A DNA stretch of 64,000 bases, from contig NZ_ABVL01000009.1 of the NCBI RefSeq assembly GCF_000173075.1, positions 30,958-94,957 on the forward strand, read 5' to 3'. The translations under genes and the position numbers were made by a program. Below the pieces are notes generated by a model. The model saw only the letters and a program-made list of their open reading frames with translations. It ran no database searches and had not been told where the DNA came from. Shown here piece by piece: positions 44,452 to 52,866 of this stretch (position 1 is its first letter; the number at the start of each line of letters is the position of its first letter). The DNA comes from Chthoniobacter flavus Ellin428. Its GTDB lineage: Bacteria > Verrucomicrobiota > Verrucomicrobiia > Chthoniobacterales > Chthoniobacteraceae.

Positions 44452-47400
44452 ATGGAAACGTCGCCCATCCCCTCTATCACCACCACTGCAGCCAGCTCTG
44501 CCTGCCCTCAGGCTTCTCCTTCGCGGAATCTCCAGCGTCGAAAGATTCTCGGCACACTCTGCGCCATGATCGCGCTGATCGTGGCCCTCACCCAGGCTTC
44601 CTTCGCGGGCGTTCTCGCCGGCTGGGATGTGCATGGGATGCCCGGTGGATCGGGTAACTTCGGCACGTCTCCTCTCGCGGCGACAGTCAACGACCCGAAT
44701 GTCACCGTCGGTGGCCTCACGCGGGGTTCGGGGGTGTCTATCTCCGGAACCGGCGCGGCGCGGGGTTGGGGCGGCACGGACTGGACCAACGCCGATGCTC
44801 CCACCGCGGAGGGCGCGAGTAAGTTTGCGACCTTCACGATTACTCCCAACTCCGGATTCCAGGTCGCCATCACCGGCATCACGCAGTTTAACTACCGCCG
44901 CTCCAGCTCCGGTGCGAGCACTGGTCTTCTGCAATACCAGATCGGCAGCGGCGGTTTCGTGGACGGCCCGACGCTGAGCTATACGAGCACGAGTTCTACG
45001 GGCGCCTCGCTGGCGGCCATCGATCTCTCGAACATTCCCGCACTGCAGACTGTGCCTCCGGGGACGACGGTCACTTTCCGCATCGTCAATTTCGGCGGCA
45101 CCACCAGCTCCGGCACCTGGTATATCTTCGACACAGCGAACACGACGGCGAATGACCTGGAGATATCCGGCACCGTCTCCTCCTCCGGATCGACCAACCC
45201 CACCGCCGTCGCCAGTGCAGACTCCACGGGCGTGGCCCCGGGACAGAATGTCCAACTCACCGTGCAGGTCACCCCGGGCGCCAACCCGACGAGCCCCGGA
45301 TTGAGTGTTACCGCTGATCTTTCGCCGATCGGTGGTTCCGCGACGCAAGCTTTCAACGCGGGGCCCAACAACACCTTCACCTACACTGCGACCGTTCCTC
45401 CCACGACCGCTCTCGGCAGCAAGACGCTGGCCTTCACCGTGCAGGACACCCTGGGCCGCAGCGGCAGCGCTTCGCTCAACCTCACCGTCGGCGGCAATCT
45501 CACGATCTTCCACACCAACGACACGCATGCCCGCGTCACCCCGCACCTGTGGGTTATTCCGCAGCACTCTTCCAATCCGGCCACGCAATTTGAGGCCGTG
45601 GGCGGCGTGGCCTATCTCGGAGCGAAAATGTTTTCGCTGGCGACCAACCAACCCGACGCCCTCGTCCTCGATGGTGGTGATATCTCGGAAGGCAACCCCG
45701 TCGGCGACTGGAACGGGCCGGGCAATCCGACTGGTTCCTACGGCAACGGCACGGCGGTGGAATTCTACAAGCTCTACGACTCGAAGCTGCGCGCCATTCC
45801 CGGCCGCGGCGGACGCGGTCTCGATGCCATGGTCGTTGGCAACCACGACGTCCGCGATATCTCCTATATCAATAACCTCAAGAACCAGACGAACTTCCCC
45901 GTCATCTCGATCAACATCTGCGCCAAGGGAACGACCACGCCCTATTTCCAGCCTTACGTAACCGTGAATGTGAACGGGCACAAGGTCGGCATCATCGGTT
46001 ACACCACGGAGTCGGCCGATTCTCCCGAGGCCGAGGTCAATAACTTGATCGATGTCAAGGCCTGCGATTGGTCGGGCACTCCGGGCAAGATCCACTTCGC
46101 GGACTACGTCAACGAGCTGCGCAACAACCAGGGTTGCGATTTGGTCATTCTCCTCACCCACGACGGTCACAGCGATCTCTGCACCTCGAACACCAGCGGT
46201 TCGACGCCCATCCTCGTTGATGACGGCGCGGCGAAGCTGCCCGAAGTTGCCATCACCGGCCACTGGCACACCTGGGCGGAGACCGTCTGGCAACCGTCCA
46301 TCCTGAACTACAAGACAATCTTCACCGAAGCCGACTGCTTCACGCACTACATCGGCGAATTGCGCGTCTCTCCTACGGGCAAGTACATCAGCAACGCGAA
46401 CTATGTGCTGTGCAATGCGGATATCACGCCCGATCCGGACATCGCCCAGTTCATCCAGACCCGGAAGGATCAGTTCAACGCGACGAACCCGCCTTACACG
46501 ACGGATCAGATTATCGGTTATACCGCGGACGATCTCCTGCTCGACAACAAGATGAAGTGGTGGTCGAGCGACGAGTATCCGTGGAGCGGCAACAATACCG
46601 CCGGCAACTGGATTTGCGACGCGATCCAGTGGAAAGCCACTGCGCTTTTCGGCCAGTGCGATCTTTCGATCGAATCCGGCGGCGGCGTGCGCTCCGACAT
46701 TCCTGCGGGCCCCGTCACTTACACCCAGATCTATGAGACCTATCCGTGGGCGGATGACACGATCTACGTCGTCAACATGACCGGCGCGGAGATCAGCAAC
46801 TACATCCAGCAACATACCTGCGACGTCGCTCTCTCGCACGGCTGGCAAGTCACCGCCTTCGACGGCAATCCCACGCAGATCACTTACAACGGGCAACCGA
46901 TCAGCCCCACGACGACTTACAAGGTGGCGATCAGCAACTACATGTATCTGCACGATAGCGTGCCCTTCAGCGACCCGAGCCCACAGACCTCGAGCTATCT
47001 AGCCCGCACCGCGCTGGTCGAATTCACCGGCCAATACCCGCAGGGCAACCCGTACAACGCCGGCCCATCGCGCTATGTCCTGAACACGGAATTCGCCGGC
47101 GGCTTCCGTGCGGTCGTCATGATGATGAACGACAACGACACCAAGACGATCTTCGACGACGCCTTCATCCGTCTGCTCAGCGCGAACAGTGAAACGCTCG
47201 GTCACCTCGGCACGAAGCAACTGCCCACCGATCTCGTCAATCCCGACGGCTCGGTGAATCGCGCCAATCGCCTCGGCGAAATCGAGATGTATCGCAGCTA
47301 TCTCGGCTTCAAGACGGGCGCGTTGAAACCGGGTGACATCATTGAGACGTTCGGCAAAGGCAGCTTCTTCGGTGGCGATCCCGAGTGGGTCGACCAGGAA

Positions 47401-48981
47401 GGTATCCAGGCGGACGGCGTGGAATTCAAGATTGTCGGCCACGACGACTCGCTCGCGAAGCCTACCTACTTCAGCAGCGTGAATGGTTTCTATAACCAGA
47501 CTTACAAGAACCACTACGTGAAGTTCTTCGCCCGTAAGACCGGCACAAACACGGTCGTGGACAAGGAAGGCACGACGATCACCCTGCAAAAAGTGACCGG
47601 TTTCGCGGCCTATCCGAACGTGCCGGGCAACAATGGCGACCTGCTCGTCATCACCGGTATCCCGACGAGCGAAAGCTTCTCGCTGCGCTTCCGTGCGGAC
47701 AGTGTCGCGCTGGCCTCGAGCCAGGGTGTCACCGACTTCCCGCCGGATTCCCACATCGATGCGCTCACCGCGGATCAGACGGATCCCACCCTGACCCTCG
47801 CGGCCACCGCCACGGTGGCTCCGGGGGCCAACCAGACCTTCTACACCCTGCTGTCGGCGGCGGATGCCACGGTCTCGAGCCTCAATCCCACGAGCACCAC
47901 GAACACCACCCAAATGTTCGTCGCCAGTGCCACCACCGGCTTCGGAGACGAACGCAGCTTGGTGCGCTTCGATCTTTCCAGCATTCCTGCCGGATCGACG
48001 ATCACCAGCGCGACGCTGAACCTCTTCTGTTTCAATGCGGCCAGCACCTCCCTCGTTGCCGACGCCTGCCCGGCGAATTCAGATAGTTGGGCGGAAACCA
48101 GCATCACTTGGAACACGCAGCCGACCTTCGGCGCCGCGCTGGATTCGCAGACGCTCGCCGCCAGCACCACAAACGTGACCTACACGTGGGATGCGACCAA
48201 TTTCGTGCAATCCAAATTCGCCGGCAACCAGCAGGTATCGCTGGTTGTCAAGGCCCAGACGGAAGACATGGCGACAGCTACGAGCTTCCGTTTCGATGCG
48301 AAGGAATTCGGTGCGAATATTCCCTTCCTGAAGGTCACCGTGGCGAACACGGGCACCCCGGCGGCTCTCACCCAAGTCCAATTCTTCTATCGCTTCTCGA
48401 CGGACAATGCAACCTGGGGAGCGTGGACGCTGTTCCAGACCGCGACCACGGCGCCGTACACGGCCAACTTCGTCTATCCGAACGGCCCGGGGTATTACGA
48501 ATTCTACAGCGTGGCGACGGACAGCACGCCGAACGTCGAACCCGCTCCGCCCTTTGCCGATGCCGCGGTTCACTTCGTTCCGTCCGTAACCACGGCGCCA
48601 AACAATGTGACGGCGAACGGCGCCACCGCGAGCGGCACTTACAATCCGGGCGGCACCGACACGACGGTCTATTTCCAATATGGCACGGACACCAGCTACG
48701 GCAGCACCACCGCTACGCAGGATATCGGCAGTGGCACGACGCCGGTCAACTTCACCACGCCGCTCAACGGCCTGCTCGCTGGCACACTTTACCACGTGCG
48801 CGCGGTCACGGTGACGAATGGTGTGACGAGCTACGGAGCGGACCAGACCTTCACCACGCAGGCTCAGGATGTCCCGGCGATGCCGGGTTGGGGCTGGCTT
48901 GCGCTCGGCGGCATGCTCGTTATGCTTGCCGCCCGGCAATTGTCGGGCCGGCGCGAAGCTGGCGCCGCAAACGTTGCCTGA
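44452..48981 (+). CDS. Giant secreted 5'-nucleotidase/metallophosphatase with DNRLRE domain and C-terminal sorting signal
   Basis: 1509 residues. Order: N-terminal signal helix (about 30-50), an Ig-like beta domain (about 50-250), a further Ig-like linker, then a calcineurin-type metallophosphatase (FHTNDTH about 352, GNHDV about 461, GHWHTW about 602) with the 5'-nucleotidase C-terminal domain (GGGVRSDIPAGPVTYTQIYE near 745). Next an uncharacterised part, a DNRLRE-type beta domain (about 1130-1300, SLVRFDLSSIPAGSTITSA), a fibronectin-like region and a C-terminal signal VPAMPGWGWLALGGMLV followed by a basic cluster (SGRR). That tail resembles exosortase-recognised IPTL/VPxxP-type sorting signals, and the exosortase gene starts six bases after the stop. 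Probably cleaves extracellular nucleotides for phosphate. Confidence 0.85.
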   Translation: METSPIPSITTTAASSACPQASPSRNLQRRKILGTLCAMIALIVALTQASFAGVLAGWDVHGMPGGSGNFGTSPLAATVNDPNVTVGGLTRGSGVSISGTGAARGWGGTDWTNADAPTAEGASKFATFTITPNSGFQVAITGITQFNYRRSSSGASTGLLQYQIGSGGFVDGPTLSYTSTSSTGASLAAIDLSNIPALQTVPPGTTVTFRIVNFGGTTSSGTWYIFDTANTTANDLEISGTVSSSGSTNPTAVASADSTGVAPGQNVQLTVQVTPGANPTSPGLSVTADLSPIGGSATQAFNAGPNNTFTYTATVPPTTALGSKTLAFTVQDTLGRSGSASLNLTVGGNLTIFHTNDTHARVTPHLWVIPQHSSNPATQFEAVGGVAYLGAKMFSLATNQPDALVLDGGDISEGNPVGDWNGPGNPTGSYGNGTAVEFYKLYDSKLRAIPGRGGRGLDAMVVGNHDVRDISYINNLKNQTNFPVISINICAKGTTTPYFQPYVTVNVNGHKVGIIGYTTESADSPEAEVNNLIDVKACDWSGTPGKIHFADYVNELRNNQGCDLVILLTHDGHSDLCTSNTSGSTPILVDDGAAKLPEVAITGHWHTWAETVWQPSILNYKTIFTEADCFTHYIGELRVSPTGKYISNANYVLCNADITPDPDIAQFIQTRKDQFNATNPPYTTDQIIGYTADDLLLDNKMKWWSSDEYPWSGNNTAGNWICDAIQWKATALFGQCDLSIESGGGVRSDIPAGPVTYTQIYETYPWADDTIYVVNMTGAEISNYIQQHTCDVALSHGWQVTAFDGNPTQITYNGQPISPTTTYKVAISNYMYLHDSVPFSDPSPQTSSYLARTALVEFTGQYPQGNPYNAGPSRYVLNTEFAGGFRAVVMMMNDNDTKTIFDDAFIRLLSANSETLGHLGTKQLPTDLVNPDGSVNRANRLGEIEMYRSYLGFKTGALKPGDIIETFGKGSFFGGDPEWVDQEGIQADGVEFKIVGHDDSLAKPTYFSSVNGFYNQTYKNHYVKFFARKTGTNTVVDKEGTTITLQKVTGFAAYPNVPGNNGDLLVITGIPTSESFSLRFRADSVALASSQGVTDFPPDSHIDALTADQTDPTLTLAATATVAPGANQTFYTLLSAADATVSSLNPTSTTNTTQMFVASATTGFGDERSLVRFDLSSIPAGSTITSATLNLFCFNAASTSLVADACPANSDSWAETSITWNTQPTFGAALDSQTLAASTTNVTYTWDATNFVQSKFAGNQQVSLVVKAQTEDMATATSFRFDAKEFGANIPFLKVTVANTGTPAALTQVQFFYRFSTDNATWGAWTLFQTATTAPYTANFVYPNGPGYYEFYSVATDSTPNVEPAPPFADAAVHFVPSVTTAPNNVTANGATASGTYNPGGTDTTVYFQYGTDTSYGSTTATQDIGSGTTPVNFTTPLNGLLAGTLYHVRAVTVTNGVTSYGADQTFTTQAQDVPAMPGWGWLALGGMLVMLAARQLSGRREAGAANVA

Positions 48982-48987
48982 TTCCTC

Positions 48988-49605
48988 GTGCCTCACGTCC
49001 CGCCAAAAGCAAAAGATCGCGCCGCAACAGCAAAGAGTTCACCGCTCGCCCCGCGCCAACGCCTGGGCAAGTGGTGGCGGGAGGGACGGCCAGTGCATCT
49101 CTTCATTCTCAAGTTCATCGGTGTGCTGGTGGCGTTGCATGCCATCACGCTGCTGCCGTTGTTTGATCGAGTGTTGCCGATTTATCTCCACGGAGTAGCC
49201 GTGGTCGCCGCCGGGCTGACCCATTGCTTCGGGGAATCGACCACCGTCACTGGCGCCATGCTGCATTCCCCGACGTATGCCATCACCGTGGCGCCTTCCT
49301 GCTCCGCGGTGGAACTCGCCTGCTACATCGGCGCGGCCGTCATCGCCTTCCCTTCCCCGTGGCGGGCCAAGGCGAGCGGTTTCTTCCTCGGTATCTGCTT
49401 CGTCGCTGTCCTCAATGTGCTCCGCGTCACCAGCCTGTTTCTCGTCGGCGCGCATGCCCGTGCCGCGTTCGAGGTAGCGCACGAGGATGTCTGGGCGGTG
49501 TTGTTGATCATCGCCTCGACGCTTTTCGTGGCCGGCTGGATCGCCTGGGTCACCCCGCGCAAGACGCCGGCCGCAACTGAGACAGACGAATATGCCGCGG
49601 AATAA
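48988..49605 (+). CDS. Exosortase (XrtH-like, membrane transpeptidase/cysteine protease)
   Basis: 205 residues, about six membrane helices. The catalytic triad of exosortases/archaeosortases is visible: C105 in VAPSCSAVEL, R146 in NVLRVTSLF and H165 in FEVAHEDVW. It should cleave the VPxxP-type C-terminal signal of the preceding protein and hand it to an acceptor. It starts with GTG only six bases after the nucleotidase stop, so the enzyme and its one obvious substrate are co-expressed. Family assignment to XrtH is by the neighbour that follows and signal type. Confidence 0.85.
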   Translation: MPHVPPKAKDRAATAKSSPLAPRQRLGKWWREGRPVHLFILKFIGVLVALHAITLLPLFDRVLPIYLHGVAVVAAGLTHCFGESTTVTGAMLHSPTYAITVAPSCSAVELACYIGAAVIAFPSPWRAKASGFFLGICFVAVLNVLRVTSLFLVGAHARAAFEVAHEDVWAVLLIIASTLFVAGWIAWVTPRKTPAATETDEYAAE

Positions 49606-50230
49606 GCCCCTGTTGCGTTTCGTCCTGCGGTTTGTCGTGATGTTTGCCCTCCTCGCTTTGCCGTGGCCGCATTGGTACGATGCCTGGCGGGCGGCGTTGC
49701 GGACGATTGTCACCCACACCCTGGCCGGCTCGAGTGGTTCGCGCGAAGTCAGCGTCACGACTCCGGAAGGCACGCCGCATGTCGCGGACTTCCGGCTCGA
49801 AATAATCAACCGCGGCCTGATGAATCCCGACGGTTCCGGCCCCGTGCGTCATCTGGATCTCAATGTCGCCCAAATCGAAATGCGCCCGATCGTTTTGCTC
49901 TTCGCGCTGATCTTCGCCACACCCCTTCCCTGGAAACGGCGCGTGTCCTTTTTCGCCATCGGCGCCGTGCTGCTGCAAATCGGGATTCTCGCCACGCTGT
50001 CGATCTGCATCTGGCGGGAGTCGATGGAACTGCTGCTCGTCAATGCCACCTCGACCGAAAAGGCCGTGGCCACGGCGCTGCAGGACGGTCTCACCCAGTA
50101 TTTCGGGCTGGCGATGCCTTTCGTGCTCTGGCTCCTCCTGTGCGGACGCGGTGTCATCTCCGGTGGATGGCAGTCGCTCTTTGCCCCGGCAGATGCGGAA
50201 GCAACCCACGGCAAGTTGAAACAGGCATGA
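49592..50230 (+). CDS. Exosortase-associated membrane protein (XrtH partner-like)
   Basis: 212 residues: a first membrane helix (about 8-25), a periplasmic domain (about 30-85, SREVSVTTPEG ... RLEIINRGLMNPDG), then three further helices (about 98-190). It overlaps the exosortase by 14 bases. Proteins of this layout follow XrtH genes and are annotated only as exosortase H-associated. Function unknown; may help present the substrate. The stop overlaps the lipoprotein gene start (ATGA). Confidence 0.7.
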   Translation: MPRNKPLLRFVLRFVVMFALLALPWPHWYDAWRAALRTIVTHTLAGSSGSREVSVTTPEGTPHVADFRLEIINRGLMNPDGSGPVRHLDLNVAQIEMRPIVLLFALIFATPLPWKRRVSFFAIGAVLLQIGILATLSICIWRESMELLLVNATSTEKAVATALQDGLTQYFGLAMPFVLWLLLCGRGVISGGWQSLFAPADAEATHGKLKQA

Positions 50231-51483
50231 TGGGTATCGATTTCCCGCTTGCCCGTTGGCGGAGGGGCTCGCTCATCGCCGCGATATTCTTCCTTGGTAT
50301 CTGCGGCTGTGAACGCCGTTCGACCTCCACCGCCACTCTCACGCCCCCCTCTACTCCCGCTCCTACCACACAAACTCCGGCGCCGGCACCGGTAACTCCC
50401 CCTGCTCCCGATTGGGCGAAGCTCACTAACATCGATATTTCCTCCGCCTTCGAACCGCCGCAGGAATGGCAGGACAAATTCGGCGCCTATCGCTCCTCCC
50501 TGCTCAGCTACGATGGCACGCCGGTGACCAAAGCGGAAAAGTGGCCTGCCCGCCGCGCGGAGATTCTCCAGCGCTGGCAGGAAATCCTCGGTCCGTGGCC
50601 ACAACTTGACGCGAAACCTCGCTATACCATCGTCGAGACCCGCGAGGAAAATGGCAGCGTCGAGAAGCGAATCGATATCGACCTACCGCCACGGCAGACC
50701 GGCCATGCGGTGCTCACCATTCCCAAGGGCGCGCAGCATTGCGGCGCCGTGCTCGTCCTTTCCGCGGACGACGAAGCCGCCGGCCAGGGTGTGCATGCCA
50801 CCGCCGACCTCGCCCGTGGACTGGCGGAACGCGGCTTCATCACGTTGCTCATCGGTCCGCCCGGCGGCAATCCCCGCAAACCCGAGACGGAAGGTGTGGA
50901 ATGTCAGCCCCTCATGTATCTCGCTTACGTCGCGGCGGTTTGCGCCAATGTGCTTGCCGATCAACCCGAAGTGGACGCCACGAAGATCGGCGTGGTCGGG
51001 CACGCCTTTGCGGGCAAATGGGCGATGTTCGCCTCCTGCTTTTGCGAGCGTTTCGCCTGCGCGGTGTGGTCGGAAGCAGCCATCGTCATCGATCCACGCA
51101 AGGCCAGTGCGAATTACGGAGATCCCTGGTTCCTCGGCCGGTTCATCGGCACCGTACGGGCCGCGCCGCGGCGCGACGATGATCATCCACGCATCGGCGC
51201 CTTTGCCGCCATTTACAACGCCGGGCTGAATCTCAATGACCTGCACGCCCTCATGGCGCCGCGTCCTTTGCTCGTCATGGCCGGCACGAAACGCCTGCCC
51301 AGCCTGGCGATCACCAGCGCTGACGATGAAGGCCGCTGGACGGTCCTGAACCACACCATCGCGGTCAATCGCCTGCTCGGCTATGACCACCGGGTGGGCA
51401 TGCTCAATCACGCCAGCCACGAAATGACTCCGGAATGGAAGGCGCAAATCGCCCGGTTTTTCACCCTGCGCCTCCATGAGTAG
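50227..51483 (+). CDS. Alpha/beta-hydrolase-like lipoprotein lacking the nucleophile serine
   Basis: 418 residues. Lipoprotein signal with lipobox I-C-G-C28, a Thr/Pro-rich linker (30-65), then an alpha/beta-hydrolase fold related to dienelactone hydrolase/acetyl xylan esterase-type proteins (HAVLTIPKGAQHCGAVLVLS, GVVGHAFAGKWAMFAS, ALMAPRPLLVMAGTK, LNHASHEMTPEW with the likely catalytic His). The nucleophile elbow is normally G-H-S-x-G; here it reads G-H-A260-F-A-G, so the Ser is replaced by Ala and the protein is probably not a classical esterase. Overlaps the exosortase partner by 4 bases and may belong to the same transcript. Confidence 0.78.
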   Translation: MMGIDFPLARWRRGSLIAAIFFLGICGCERRSTSTATLTPPSTPAPTTQTPAPAPVTPPAPDWAKLTNIDISSAFEPPQEWQDKFGAYRSSLLSYDGTPVTKAEKWPARRAEILQRWQEILGPWPQLDAKPRYTIVETREENGSVEKRIDIDLPPRQTGHAVLTIPKGAQHCGAVLVLSADDEAAGQGVHATADLARGLAERGFITLLIGPPGGNPRKPETEGVECQPLMYLAYVAAVCANVLADQPEVDATKIGVVGHAFAGKWAMFASCFCERFACAVWSEAAIVIDPRKASANYGDPWFLGRFIGTVRAAPRRDDDHPRIGAFAAIYNAGLNLNDLHALMAPRPLLVMAGTKRLPSLAITSADDEGRWTVLNHTIAVNRLLGYDHRVGMLNHASHEMTPEWKAQIARFFTLRLHE

Positions 51484-51562
51484 GCTCTGCCGCCACATTT
51501 TCTTACCAAGAAGCGCCGGTTTGGGGTGATAGACAGACGAGGAAATTTCCTCGCCTCTCTCC

Positions 51563-52866
51563 ATGTCCACCCACTTCTCCCGACCGAACCTTTCCCGCCG
51601 GACCTTCCTCCGTGGCGCGGGCATCGCCCTTTCGCTCCCTCTGCTGGATGCCATGCGGCCGATTTTCGGCGCGGCCGCCCGGGCGGCGGAAGCACCCACC
51701 GCCGCACCCCGCCGCATGCTGGCCATCGAGACGACATGGGCCTCATCGCGGACAACTTTTTCCCGAAGGAGACCGGACTCGATTGGACGCCCTCGCCTTA
51801 TCTGGAAATCATCCAGCAGCATCGCAAGGACTTCACCCTCTTCTCCGGCACCTCGCATCCGGCCGTCGACGGCGGCCACGCTGCGGAACTCGCCTTCCTC
51901 ACCGCCGCGGCGCATCCGGGCGCGGGCGGTTTCAAAAACTCCATCTCGCTCGACCAATTCGCCGCCGAGCAGATCGGCTCCCGGACCCGCATTCCTTCGC
52001 TGACCATCCTGGTCGGCAGCGAAAATCGGCACAGCCTTTCCTTCACCCGCAGCGGCGTGATGATTCCCGCCGAGAAGAGCGCGGCGGCGATCTATCGACG
52101 CATGTTCGTGCAGGGCACGCCCCAGGAAGTCGAGGCGCGGGTCAACGATTTGCGCGAAGGGCGCAGCGTCCTCGATTTCGTCAACGACAGCGCGAAACGC
52201 ATGCAGCGCGATCTCGGCCCGCGCGACCGCGAACGACTGGACCAATACTTTACCTCCGTGCGCGATCTCGAAGGACAACTCGTCGAGGCCGAAGCCTGGG
52301 AGCATCGTCCCAAGCCGAAAGTCAGCATGGCCGAACCGAAGGACATCACCGAAAACGACCTGCTCGTCCAGCGCCTGCAGCAGATGTTCGGCGTCTTGCG
52401 GCTCGCCCTGGAGACGGACAGCACCCGGCTCATCACCCTCTTCATCAACCCTTTCAGCATGGTGCCCAAGATCGATGGTGTGACGCACGAGACGCACAGC
52501 ATCACCCACCACGGCAACCGCCCCGAGACCTTGCAGGAACTCGGGCTCATCGAAGCCGCGCACTTCCGGGTGCTCGACGAATTGCTCACCGGCCTGAAAG
52601 CGGCGAAGGAAGACAACGAGACGCTGCTCGATCGCACCCAGGTGCTTTTCGGCTCCTGCATGGGCAACGCCAACGCGCACGACAACCACAACCTGCCGGT
52701 GCTCATCGCCGGTGGCGGTTACAAGCACGGCCAGCATCTCGGCTTCGACCACAAGCAGAACTATCCGCTGCCGAATCTCTTTGTTTCGATGCTGCAACGC
52801 ATGGGGTTGGAGACCGATAAGTTTGCCAGCAGTACGGGGACGATGCGCGGCCTGGACGTGGCATGA
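51563..52866 (+). CDS. DUF1552 protein with Tat signal, split by one-base frameshift
   Basis: About 434 residues. Twin-arginine signal [21 protein letters not shown], then the DUF1552 body ([19 protein letters not shown]..., [52 protein letters not shown]). The first part and the rest are in different frames: one base is missing at ~51734 (ATCGAGACGAC), after which the conserved D/N-M-G-L text continues. DUF1552 proteins are paired with DUF1592 proteins in Planctomycetota/Verrucomicrobiota; function unproven. The stop overlaps the DUF1592 start by 4 bases. Confidence 0.8.

Noticed and set aside
44368..46953. 861-residue open frame on the minus strand
   Set aside because: Antisense shadow of the nucleotidase gene: biased composition, no family, no ribosome site; the plus-strand gene has clear domains.
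50683..52797. 704-residue minus-strand frame
   Set aside because: Shadow of the hydrolase and DUF1552 genes in GC-rich sequence; residue use is antisense-like (many Arg, Val, Gly).
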